From the NCBI GenBank assembly GCA_021200315.1, contig JAJQGU010000009.1, positions 1-62,874 of the forward strand: a DNA stretch of 62,874 nucleotides, given 5' to 3'. Below the pieces are notes generated by a model. That model was not told the origin of the DNA. It saw only the letters and a list, made by a program, of their open reading frames with translations, and searched no databases. Source of the stretch: Akkermansiaceae bacterium (GTDB taxonomy: Bacteria > Verrucomicrobiota > Verrucomicrobiia > Verrucomicrobiales > Akkermansiaceae). Both the position numbers and the translations under genes were made by a program. Below are positions 1-8,153 of the stretch, one piece after another (the stretch's first letter is position 1; every line of letters starts with the position of its first letter).

Positions 1-2940
1 AGATACTTATCATTTACCCGGTCGCTTTCCGCAAAGTACATGCCGGCGCCGAACACCTGCACCCCCTCGCCCGTGCCCATCTTATCCATACGGAACTTGT
101 CCTGAATCCAATGCGGGCTCGCGTGCATAGCCGTAATGGCGAAGCTCGTGCCGTCGATAAGAACGCCGTTGGCCGCGTGCATGATGCCGTGCTCGTCGAA
201 CAGCTTCTTCTCCTGAGCCTCCGTCACCGAGAAGCTTCCGAAGTTCACCGCCTCGCCGGGGTACTCCAGCGTGTCGTTGAAGGGCGTGGCCTGCCTCTGC
301 TCGGCCGTCCAGTTCCGCCGCTCCTGCACGTTGCGGGACTCAATCTCGCCCGGGGTGCGACGGTAAAGCTCGTAGTCGCTCAGGCTTTGCCGCACCCCAT
401 GCACTCCTCGCAGCTGCGCTTGCGTCTGCTTAATTTCCTTCTTGAGTTCCTCTACAACCTCCCTCGCGTTTTTCTTGCCTTTACTCTCCACCATGCTGAG
501 GAGGGAATCATAATCTCTGTATGACATCCAAAGCTCATCTTTTTTCTTAAGCTCCTCATCGGTGGCTTCCCTGCGCTCTTTTCTCTTCTTCCGAGAAAGC
601 TTCTCCATAAAGTCCATATAATCTGCCAGCAGCTTATCTCTTGCCCCCTCAAGCGCGCTCCGGTCCATATCTTTCATCTCCTCCGGGTAAGCTTCGGTTT
701 GCTTTAACTCCCATCGGTAATCCTTAAGCTTTTCTCTCGCCCACTGAATGCGCTGTGCTTTATCGCCCGCCGCCGCGGCATTCGAGCCCTTCGCAAAGCC
801 CTCAATGTCCTGAATCGCGTGCTGAATCTCGTGAAGAAGCGTGCTGCGCCGTTTGTCCGAGTCTGAGAGAAGGCTGTTATTCAAAGAAATAGTTCTCGCG
901 GCCGGGTTGTAAGAGCCGTTGGCTTGAGCCTCATTTCCGTCCACCTTGAGCTCCTTGAGCTCGGGGTACGCCTCAAAGAGCTCGGGGTAGTCCAGTATAT
1001 CCCCCAGCTTGAAGGCTCTGTCCTTCCTGTACTTGTTGTATTTTTTCAGCGTCTTCACGTCACCCATAAGAGCGGCGTCCCGCAGTTTTTCCACCCTGAC
1101 AGCACTCCTCTTCGTGATCGTCGTGTCATACCCCAGCTCAAAAAGCACGCGGTCGGCAAGCTCCGTCAGCTCGTTTCTTGTATCGGGCACCCAGTTTTTC
1201 ATGCCGCGCAGCTCGGCTTTCTCTTTCTCCGTCAAATGCGCTTCATTGCGTATGAGCTCTAGGTACCTGTCCCACGCGCGGCGGAACCTGATGAGCTTTT
1301 CCACCTGCTCATTTCCGTCCGCCAGCCAGCCGAGCCGCGCATTGACATCTTCCGGCCGGGGAGCTGCCAAATCACTTTTCAGCTTCGCTTGGCTCGCGTC
1401 AATCTCCGCACGCATCTTCCCGTCGTCGCGGCCTGCGAAAGCTTTGTCCGCGTGCTTGTCCCACGTCCTCGCATGAGGGCCGATTACCGAAAAAGAGGCG
1501 GAACCCGTGTTTTCTTGGTTGACATTCCGCCCGCCCGTGTCTATACTGTTTTCTATGTTAAGAGCCGAAGATGCAGATTTGATCAGATTTTGGACAAGGG
1601 GAGACCAAGATGGCGCTTGGGGAGCTACCAAAGATGGGGACGTGTTCCAGTTATATAAAGACTTGGATGACTCTTCGCTTTGGGCTCTTTCAGCGGAGTT
1701 TATTCCTTCTCCCTCCCAATCCAACGGAGTTTGCACGCTCGGCGCGTTGGATGAATGCAAGATGTACGCCAAGCCTCTTTGATACGCTTCCTTTGCTTCT
1801 TCTATCATTGCCTGCCGCGCTTCTGTAGAAGCTCCTGTATAGCAGGCCGTGCTCCATCTCTGTAAGGCTTCTACTAGCTCGGTTGCGAGCTTTCTTCTCT
1901 CCGGGTCATAATCCGGGTTCTTTTCGTTGTCTTTAAGCTCGGCTTGAATAGCTCTGCCCGCTTCGTATATCTTGTGTCCGATGCCGAACTTCACCTTGTT
2001 CTTTGAATCTTCAATCAGGATAATTTCTCCGATGAAGCCGTTCGGCATCTTCACATTCATCTTGATGTCCGCATAGCCGTAATCGTCTTTTTTGATATAC
2101 CCGTTTTTGACGCGTACAACTTCCATGCCGGCCGCTCGTATCTCTTTTTCTACCTCCGAAAAGCTATTGTCAGCGGAAAGAATGAGCGTCCCTCCGAACA
2201 CGTCCAGCAGCTGCCCCGCGTCTCCTTTGTAGTCCGTAATAGTCTTCTGCATGGCGCGTTCCCTCCCTTTCAGGCCGGTTCGCATCATGACTTTGAGCCC
2301 CAGCTTCGCGCCGATTCCTTCCACGATTTTCCGGAAATCCTCCTGCGTTTCGGCGGCTTTTGCGTACACGGCATTGAGTCCCGGCGTGGCAAGCTTCTCT
2401 TTCTCGTCCTGAGAAAGAAGCGCGTATTGGTCATTCTTTTCCTTTCGTTCCTCCTTGGAAAGCTTCCCATACTCCGCGCTGCTCATGCCGGGGGCGTCCA
2501 CGTCCATTCTCGTGAATGCCTCCTCCGGCGTCGGCTCCACCCGCATCGCGCTCTCCGTGGCGATCGAGAAGCTCCCGCCGTCTCCGAAAAGCGAGCCGGT
2601 GGCCTTTTCGGCTTCTCTCTTCGCTTCCGCCACCCGCTGCGCTTCCTCCCACTCCTCGCGGCTCATGCCGGCCTCAGCCGCCAGCCGTTCGTTCTCCGCG
2701 TCGGTAAGCCCCATCGCCTGAGCGATCGGGTCGGGCTCGCTCTTCCCGTCCCACAGCCGCGCCGCCTCCGTCAGCTCCGGGTACAAGCCGAAGTTCTCGT
2801 AGCGGGCTTTCAGTTCGATAAGGTCCTGCAAAAGCTTCCCGCTCCCCTCCCGCGTCGTTGTGGCGGTTCCCAGCCTTTCCGCAAGGTCCTTCTTCGTCGT
2901 GGCGAGCTTGCGCCCCTGCTTCATCACCGAGATCGCCACC
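1..2940 (-). pseudogene. Phage/mobile-element large polyprotein, 5'-truncated, runs off left edge
   Basis: One minus-strand frame is open from about 2999 to base 1, roughly 980 codons with no stop, and continues beyond the window. I translated it by hand. Going N to C: a charged helical region (2940-2270); a RelA/SpoT-like nucleotidyltransferase pattern (about 2260-1950) with GYADIKMNV, GEIILIED and GHKIYEAGR; a linker; a zincin-like motif HEIQH at 819-833 followed by AIQDIEGFAKG; a Lys/Glu-rich helical linker; and the segment HASPH...GTGEGVQVFGAGMYFAE (about 130-30). The last pattern recurs in giant multi-domain virion or conjugative polyproteins, whose first part is often injected with the DNA. 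The N-terminal end is cut at about 2941, where relaxase coding sequence starts on the other strand, so there is no convincing native start; the first in-frame ATG is at 2922-2924. Family is inferred; domain identities are pattern matches, not search results. Confidence 0.62.
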
Positions 2941-2941
2941 G

Positions 2942-3814
2942 ACTGGAACGAGCAGACCAAAGCCGAGGAATGGAGGGCGGCATGGGCGCAACTTTGCAAT
3001 CAGGTGTTTAGAGCAGAACGGACACGCCGAGCGGATAGACCACCGCAGCTATGAGCGGCAAGGGATAGACCAAATCCCCACCGTCCATTTAGGCGTTGCC
3101 GCTTCTGCTATGGAGAAGCGCGGCATACGCACCGAGCGCGGCAACATCAACCGAGAAATCGAGGTAACAACTCAGCGTTTGCGGCAGTTGAAAGCGCGTA
3201 TCTCCAAACTGCAAAACTGGCTGAACGAAGAAGCCGCCAACACCGAGCCGCCCACCCTTGCCGATGTGATACGGGATATTTTGTCGCGGCGGGGACAAGG
3301 CAGTTATGCCGTTGTCCGCAGCCTGAAAGAAGCGGTGAATATGCTGGATTTCCTTACCGCCAACCGCATAATGGATATGGCGAGATTGGAAGAAAAGGTA
3401 GTGGGATTGTATGGCAGGCAGTGGAGACAGCCGACAAATTGAAGCCCATAGACAGGCGGCTGAAAACTCTTGACGAGCATATTCAGAACGCCGAAATGTA
3501 TCTACGCCACCGCGACATCTACAAGCAGTACAGACAGCAGAAGCCGAGGAAGCAGGAAGCATTTTACGAAGCGCACCGCACCGACCTTACCCATTATGAA
3601 GCCGCAGAACGCTATCTGCATGGCGTGATGAACGGCAAGACCGCACTTCCCATAAAGGCATGGAAAGCGGAGCGGCGGCAAGCTATCCCGTCAGTACGCC
3701 GCGCTGAAAGACGAAGTTAAGGAAGTAGAGCAAATCCGCAAAGGCGTTTACAATATGCTGCGGCAGGAGCAACGGGAACAGCAGCCCCGCAGAACACAGG
3801 ATATGGAACGCTAA
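2942..3814 (+). pseudogene. MobA/MobL-type relaxase, C-terminal remnant with three frameshifts
   Basis: Three adjoining frames read together as the C-terminal half of a MobA/MobL (MobQ-type) relaxase of the kind found on Clostridia mobilizable elements. Segments in order: DWNEQTKAEEWRAAWAQLCN (about 2942-3000), then in another frame GHAERIDHRSYERQGI...IPTVHLGVAAS (3010-3420), then ETADKLKPIDRRLKTLDEH...IKAWKAER (3422-3670), then KDEVKEVEQIRKGVYNMLR...RRTQDMER ending in TAA at 3812-3814. Frame changes fall near 3005, 3420 and 3675. The N-terminal catalytic part with the active tyrosine and histidine triad is missing: the sequence starts abruptly where the minus-strand polyprotein ends. It cannot make a working relaxase. 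The SYERQGI...PTVHLG block is the most diagnostic part. Confidence 0.8.
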
Positions 3815-3865
3815 AAACAGGGCGGCGGGATAGTCAATGTCTATCACCGCCGCCCTTGTTTGAAG
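3815..3865 (+). terminator. Strong inverted repeat after relaxase remnant
   Basis: AAACAGGGCGGCGG at about 3815-3828 is mirrored by CCGCCGCCCTTGTTT at about 3847-3861, with an inner GATAG/CTATC extension, making a long stem. A short T-rich stretch follows. It fits an intrinsic terminator for the relaxase and, read the other way, for the convergent nitroreductase gene. Confidence 0.6.
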
Positions 3866-3900
3866 TTTTACTGACCAATATCTGAAAACTTATTTCAAAA

Positions 3901-4536
3901 TCATTTCCACTTGCCAAAGCGTATTTGTTTATCAATCTCTGGATAATATTGTTCTAATTCCTTTTCATTTGGATCCGCATAACCAATCCCAATAAAGACA
4001 GGTATCATATATGTTGCCGGTACTTTCAGTTTGGCTTTCACTATGTCGTGTTCTTCGTTTAACGGTATTCTCATAGAACAAGACAGTCCTTCAGCGGTTG
4101 CCGCCAAGAATATGTTTTCTATCACACACCAACTTGTTGAAAACGGATTTAATTTAGATACGCTTTCACCATTCAATTCCTTGCATTTGAACACAGGGAT
4201 TATCACATAGGGAGCGTCTTTCAACATTGTAAACTGTCTTGGCATTGCGTGGGCGTACATCTTTTGCCCAAGTGTAATGGGATATGGTCTTGGAACATTT
4301 AGATATTTTTCAACATCAAACTTATCGGCAATTTTCTTTGCGTATTCAAAGGCATATTCTTTTTCTTCGTCTGTTCTTAAAACAATAAAACTCCAGTTGC
4401 GGTTATGATTCCAAGTCGGAGCCTTGTTAGCTGCTTCCAAAATTCTTTTGATAGCTTCAAAATCAACCTCTTTATCCAAGAACTCTCTAACCGTTCTTCT
4501 TTTTTCAACTGCTTCATAAAATTCCATTTCATCCAC
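3901..4536 (-). CDS. Nitroreductase-family flavoprotein
   Basis: A 211-residue protein with the nitroreductase N-terminal pattern (FYEAVEKRRTVREF, residues 6-19; AANKAPTWNHNRNWSFIVLR around 35-54), expected to bind FMN and use NAD(P)H to reduce nitro or quinone substrates in the cytosol. Length is normal for the family. The gene is AT-rich (about 37% GC) compared with about 58% in the chromosome around it, and it sits 9 bp after an equally AT-rich radical SAM gene on the same strand, so the two are probably co-transcribed and co-transferred. Codon use and sequence style point to a Firmicutes donor. The natural substrate is not predictable. Confidence 0.8.
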   Translation of the reverse strand: MDEMEFYEAVEKRRTVREFLDKEVDFEAIKRILEAANKAPTWNHNRNWSFIVLRTDEEKEYAFEYAKKIADKFDVEKYLNVPRPYPITLGQKMYAHAMPRQFTMLKDAPYVIIPVFKCKELNGESVSKLNPFSTSWCVIENIFLAATAEGLSCSMRIPLNEEHDIVKAKLKVPATYMIPVFIGIGYADPNEKELEQYYPEIDKQIRFGKWK

Positions 4537-4545
4537 CTCAACAAT

Positions 4546-5418
4546 TCATCTTGTTATTTCTTCATGGTAGAAATAATTTACAACAATCGGCGGTTCATTT
4601 ATCCCTCTTTGTTGCGAATCATCATTTCTTAGATATTCCAATTTATGTTCCGCGCAGAATTGAGCAATTTTTTTACTTAGATTTTCCCAGTAATCTCTGT
4701 CACCCTTATTATAGATTTCATCATATACAGAATAAAGAGCAGGGCGTTTCTCTTTGATATAATCCAATATTACTTTTTTATAATCTCCCCGTAGGTTTAG
4801 ATTTTCAAGCCATATTAAATTGCAATAATCCTTTGTTTTTAATATGATGACTTGAACATCAGTAATGTATGGAAATATGGGAGAGATAAAACAAGTTGTT
4901 CTAACGCCTGCTTCGTGAAACTTCCGCATTGCTTCTATTTTTCGTTGGATAGATACCGAACAGTCCATTTCGCTTCTAAACTTTTCATCGAGAGTATTGA
5001 TAGACCAAGAAACTCTGGCATCTGGAAAACTTTTGATTAAGTCTATATCCCTCAAAACTAAATCTGACTTTGTCGCAATACTGATCTTACAACCGCTACC
5101 TTGCATTTGCTCTAAAAGTGTTCTTGTTCTCTTATATTCTGCTTCAAGCGGCATATATGGGTCAGTGACCGAGCCTATAAACAACTCTTTCCCTGCATAT
5201 TTTTTAGGATTTTTTATGGTGTCCCAATGCTTTACATCGACAAATGTTCCCCATTGCTCAGGATGATTAGTAAATCTTTTCATAAACGAAGCATAACAGT
5301 ATTTACAAGAATGAGAACACCCAACATAAGGATTAACAGAATAATCGGATACAGGAAGATTAGATTTAGTCAATATGGTTTTTACATTTATTTCTTTGAT
5401 TATCATAATATTCTCCAC
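4546..5418 (-). CDS. Radical SAM protein of the SPL-like / mobile-pair type
   Basis: A 290-residue radical SAM protein. The cluster motif CSHSCKYCY (CX3CX2C, around residues 34-42) coordinates the [4Fe-4S] cluster that cleaves S-adenosylmethionine. The surroundings NPYVGC...YASFMKRF and GSVTDPYMPLE resemble spore-photoproduct-lyase-like radical SAM proteins and the radical SAM proteins that travel in pairs on Firmicutes mobile elements. Only one member of such a pair is visible here; the neighbour is a nitroreductase instead. The alternative start MIIKEINV lies 4 codons downstream of the first ATG. Low GC, like its neighbour, supports recent transfer. Substrate unknown. Confidence 0.75.
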   Translation of the reverse strand: MENIMIIKEINVKTILTKSNLPVSDYSVNPYVGCSHSCKYCYASFMKRFTNHPEQWGTFVDVKHWDTIKNPKKYAGKELFIGSVTDPYMPLEAEYKRTRTLLEQMQGSGCKISIATKSDLVLRDIDLIKSFPDARVSWSINTLDEKFRSEMDCSVSIQRKIEAMRKFHEAGVRTTCFISPIFPYITDVQVIILKTKDYCNLIWLENLNLRGDYKKVILDYIKEKRPALYSVYDEIYNKGDRDYWENLSKKIAQFCAEHKLEYLRNDDSQQRGINEPPIVVNYFYHEEITR

Positions 5419-5488
5419 AATCCCGATTTACTTATTCGCTTGCCAATTCAAAGTATAACACATTTTTCACCAAAAAGCAATCAGCGTT

Positions 5489-5926
5489 CTACAGCGGCCC
5501 GTCCGCCCTTGCCCCCAAGTACGCGCAGAGGTGCTTGAACGCAGTCCTCGCGTTCCGCTTCGTGTCTTCCGAGACGAGCCGCCCCCTCTGCTCCAGACGC
5601 TCCGCCAGCCACTTCCTCGCGCTCATGTTGTTGTGACTTTGGTACTCCAGCTCTTCCATGCACGCGATCTGCACCCCGCGCTGGCAGGCGATCTTCTCCG
5701 CAAGCCGCGCCGTGATGCGCGTCCCCTCGAACATTCCTCCCGCCACCGGCACTTTCGTGCTCCGCCGCCTCATTTTCCCGTCCTTCCCTTGGAAGGTTAC
5801 CATCCAATACGGCGACGTTTTCTCCTGATTGATCGAAAGCCGCCCCTCATAATAATTTCCCTGCTCATGCCTGTAATGTTTTTGTATCATAGCAGGCATA
5901 TGTTTTCTTGTCAAAACCCGCGCCAT
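5489..5926 (-). pseudogene. Tyrosine recombinase/integrase, N-terminal part only
   Basis: A 145-codon frame beginning MARVLTRKHMPAMIQKHYRH. Residues 25-60 (YYEGRLSINQEKTSPYWMV) look like a DNA-binding N-terminal domain, and residues 100-145 (SARKWLAERLEQRGRLV...AFKHLCAYLGARADGPL) match the SAM-like core-binding domain of tyrosine recombinases. The frame then stops; the catalytic domain with the R-H-R-Y residues is absent. It is transcribed away from an intact tRNA-Val whose 3' end is 47 bp upstream, the usual place for an integrase of an element inserted in a tRNA gene. The truncation point coincides with the edge of the low-GC segment. I read it as an inactive remnant of the element that brought the polyprotein. 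Confidence 0.72.
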
Positions 5927-5972
5927 AATCCCTTTTATTATTGGCTTATGCGCGTTTTCTTATTCAAATGGA

Positions 5973-6047
5973 TGGTACACGGGGAGGGATTCGAACCCCC
6001 GGCCGACTGTGTGTAAGACAGCCGCTCTACCCCTGAGCTACCCGTGC
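5973..6047 (-). tRNA. tRNA-Val (anticodon UAC)
   Basis: Read on the minus strand it starts GCACGGG and ends CCCGTGT-A-CCA, with an acceptor stem of six Watson-Crick pairs plus a terminal G-U. The anticodon stem GCTGT/ACAGT encloses the loop CTTACAC, giving anticodon UAC (valine). The T arm has GGTTCGAATCC. CCA is encoded. The 3' end faces an integrase remnant, so this gene was probably used as an attachment site and its 3' end restored by the element. Confidence 0.95.
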
Positions 6048-6070
6048 ACTTAATGCGATTCTGCGTGCGC

Positions 6071-6099
6071 AGTATAGCAGAGGCTGCCGTTTTGGCAAG
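6071..6099 (-). promoter_or_regulatory. Promoter of tRNA-Val
   Basis: On the minus strand TTGCCA (6094-6099), a 17-bp spacer and TATACT (6071-6076) form a near-consensus sigma-70-type promoter. The -10 box ends 23 bp before the mature tRNA 5' end at 6047, a normal distance for a tRNA leader. Confidence 0.75.
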
Positions 6100-6450
6100 C
6101 GCAAAGAGACGGAAAGTTGCGATGCGCAGGGCTACAGTGTACACAAAACTTCAGCTAGTCAACCAAGCGGTTCGACGGAGAGCAGCCTGAGCCGGGCGAA
6201 GCGGAGGCGTTTTCCATGCGCACGAGAATCTCAACCCTTGCTGCCGCTGGAACGGCGCAGCGCACGCCCGCCGCCCGTCAATCTTCCCGTTGCGCAGATG
6301 CGAGACACAGTCTTGTCCAGCGGCGCCTTTTATATTCGCAAAAACACAACCAACGCACATGATACGCACTCATCAAATAAAAAGCTCATTGAAAACAAAG
6401 CGTATCATACTGGAATTGGAGCATCTGCATCATAGCGCATCTTGAATCTG
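6100..6450. other. Non-coding stretch between tRNA-Val promoter and acyltransferase pseudogene
   Basis: I see no coding frame with family resemblance, no RNA gene and no clear repeat here. The few short open frames have no recognisable motif. The right half is AT-rich and continues into the decayed acyltransferase, so this is probably erased coding DNA. Confidence 0.5.
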
Positions 6451-6945
6451 CTACTCGCCAATCAAAACTCTTAGCCGGGCTTTTCTTACAAGTTCCGTAA
6501 TTATCCAAGCCAGCAATCCGCAACAGACAAAGTTGATAAAGCACATCCATACAGGGGATACCTCAAGACAATAGACAAAGGCAAATTAGATTAAAGGGAA
6601 ATGGAACAACTACAAACCAAATGAATTGATTGATATATGCCTAATAAGCGGATGAGCCAAATTTGAAGTAATGGCAAAGACGGCAACCGTAGCCACTAAA
6701 CTCAGAAGCACTCTGGGCGACATCCCACATACATTCAATACAAAATATACTACAACACCCGACATCACCAAGAACAACCGATGATAGACACTAACCTTAT
6801 CCCAGCTATATATAGACATCAGGTATCCCAGATAAAAATATGAAGCATGTGTCATAATCGAAAGAAGATAAGGAACCTTATCCAATCCCGCGGGACATAG
6901 GACAGCAAACGGCAGGACGCATAAGCCCACTATACCATCCTTCCA
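6451..6945 (-). pseudogene. Acyltransferase-3 (OafA-like) membrane protein, decayed C-terminal part
   Basis: One minus-strand frame from about 6945 to the TAG at 6451 reads as the C-terminal membrane half of an acyltransferase-3 family protein: helices around ASYFYLGYLMSIYSWDKV and LFLVMSGVVVYFVLNV, then NSFGL-stop-LFHFPLI-stop-FAFVY, a last hydrophobic segment, and a basic tail ITELVRKARLRVLIGE. The family normally has SFGLYLFH.PL, so the two premature stops (TAG at 6610-6612, TAA at 6586-6588) seem to replace tyrosines. The N-terminal half with the catalytic histidine is not recognisable upstream; an in-frame TGA lies a few codons before 6945. These enzymes O-acylate surface polysaccharides, but this copy cannot be functional. 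Confidence 0.7.
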
Positions 6946-7292
6946 GATTTTTCATCGTGAACAGAGCATTAACCTTGCAAGAATAAAAATGAAATGAGTA
7001 CATCGGAATAACCAGCATCCGAATACGAGGGCACTTTGAGCATGGTCTTAATAGGAATCATTACCACGAGAGCATACGAAGAATTGGAAATAATTCTTGT
7101 CTGGTGTCACCTACGGACTATCCACCAAAATAAAAAGTACAGGGAAAGCCAACCGCTAAAACAAGAAAATTTACATCCGACTTCCCTTTACCTCCCCCAA
7201 TTTTTTACATGTGCCATTTCTGAGACCACGCTTTCGGAAGGCTGTGATTGCACTTGCTCTTTTGCGCTTTTCATGGAAAAATAGGCGTTTTC
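6946..7292. other. Low-information stretch upstream of the TonB gene
   Basis: No convincing gene. It may hold further remnants of the acyltransferase (short hydrophobic translations on the minus strand) and must contain the promoter of the TonB gene, but I cannot identify a good -35/-10 pair. Confidence 0.4.
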
Positions 7293-8144
7293 ATGCCCCG
7301 TCCTCCGTTTTACATTCCCGTGCGCCTCTTTCGATCGGCGGAGATGAGGCGCCGCGAGGAGATGCGCGCATGGAAAGCCCTGTTTCTGGCGGCGGCATGC
7401 ATCCTGGGAGCAACGACAGCTTTTTATCTGCCTTGGTTAAACACCTGCGACAATCTGTCCACAGGAATGGGAGAGGCCGAAACACCGCTCTCTGTCTCTT
7501 TCGGGAACGGAAACGACATCACAGAAAAGACCCTTCCTCCGGGCACAAGCCTCACCCCTCCTCCGCCTATGGAATTCAACATGCAGGTCGAGCTTGTGAT
7601 GCCCGCAATTCCTTCCTCCACATTCCTCGAACAGGAACTGCCGGAGCAATCCGCAGCCACCCCGAAGCCGATGCTGGGAACCGAAGCCTTTGCCGGCGTC
7701 ATTCCCGAAGAAGCCATCCCCTCGCCAGTGCGGGAAGCTCCCGCAGCCGCCCCTCATCAAAAACAGCGCAGGCCCGCCATGGCAACGGGCGGGACACCCG
7801 GCGCCAGGCGATCCGGAGGACGGGGAACTTCTTCGAACATTGCCCAGGGAGAAACAACAAAAAAAACAGATCGAGTGCGCGTACGCTACCGCGAAGCGCC
7901 GAAGCCGCCTTACCCCGTTTCACTGCGCATGGCACGTTCCGAAGGCAGCGTACGGGTGCGCATATCGGTCAGTCCCGACGGACGGCCGACATCGGTCGAC
8001 ATTCTCTCCGGCAGCGGCTTCCCCGAAATGGACACCACGGCCAGCAGATGGATTCTGGCTCACTGGCGTTTTCATCCCGAAACAGTGGGCGGACGCGCCG
8101 TCCCCTCCATTGTCACCACGAGCATTCACTTCGAACTCAAATGA
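7293..8144 (+). CDS. TonB-family energy transducer
   Basis: A 283-residue protein with a basic N-terminus (MRRREEMRAWK), one membrane anchor (ALFLAAACILGATTAFYLPWL, about residues 25-45), a long Pro/Ala-rich periplasmic linker and a C-terminal TonB domain (about 195-283: RYREAPKPPYPVSLRMARSE, then GSVRVRISVSPDGRPTSVDI). The motif YP.....G.V.V...V.PDG is the TonB C-terminal signature. It should couple inner-membrane ExbB/ExbD motor energy to outer-membrane receptors. No exbBD genes adjoin it; an ExbB-ExbD-ExbD set lies near 52-54 kb. I chose the ATG at 7293 over an upstream TTG; a later ATG at about 7344 is also possible. The pyrophosphatase gene starts 10 bp downstream, so the two may be co-transcribed. 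Confidence 0.85.
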   Translation: MPRPPFYIPVRLFRSAEMRRREEMRAWKALFLAAACILGATTAFYLPWLNTCDNLSTGMGEAETPLSVSFGNGNDITEKTLPPGTSLTPPPPMEFNMQVELVMPAIPSSTFLEQELPEQSAATPKPMLGTEAFAGVIPEEAIPSPVREAPAAAPHQKQRRPAMATGGTPGARRSGGRGTSSNIAQGETTKKTDRVRVRYREAPKPPYPVSLRMARSEGSVRVRISVSPDGRPTSVDILSGSGFPEMDTTASRWILAHWRFHPETVGGRAVPSIVTTSIHFELK

Positions 8145-8153
8145 TCAACAACC

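Noticed and set aside
2427..3011. Plus-strand open frames rich in Arg/Pro over the left island
   Set aside because: They are antisense shadows of the long minus-strand polyprotein frame, which has coherent domain motifs; the plus frames have none.
7036..7284. 82-codon open frame before the TonB gene
   Set aside because: No recognisable motif and it overlaps AT-rich decayed DNA; no ribosome-binding site.
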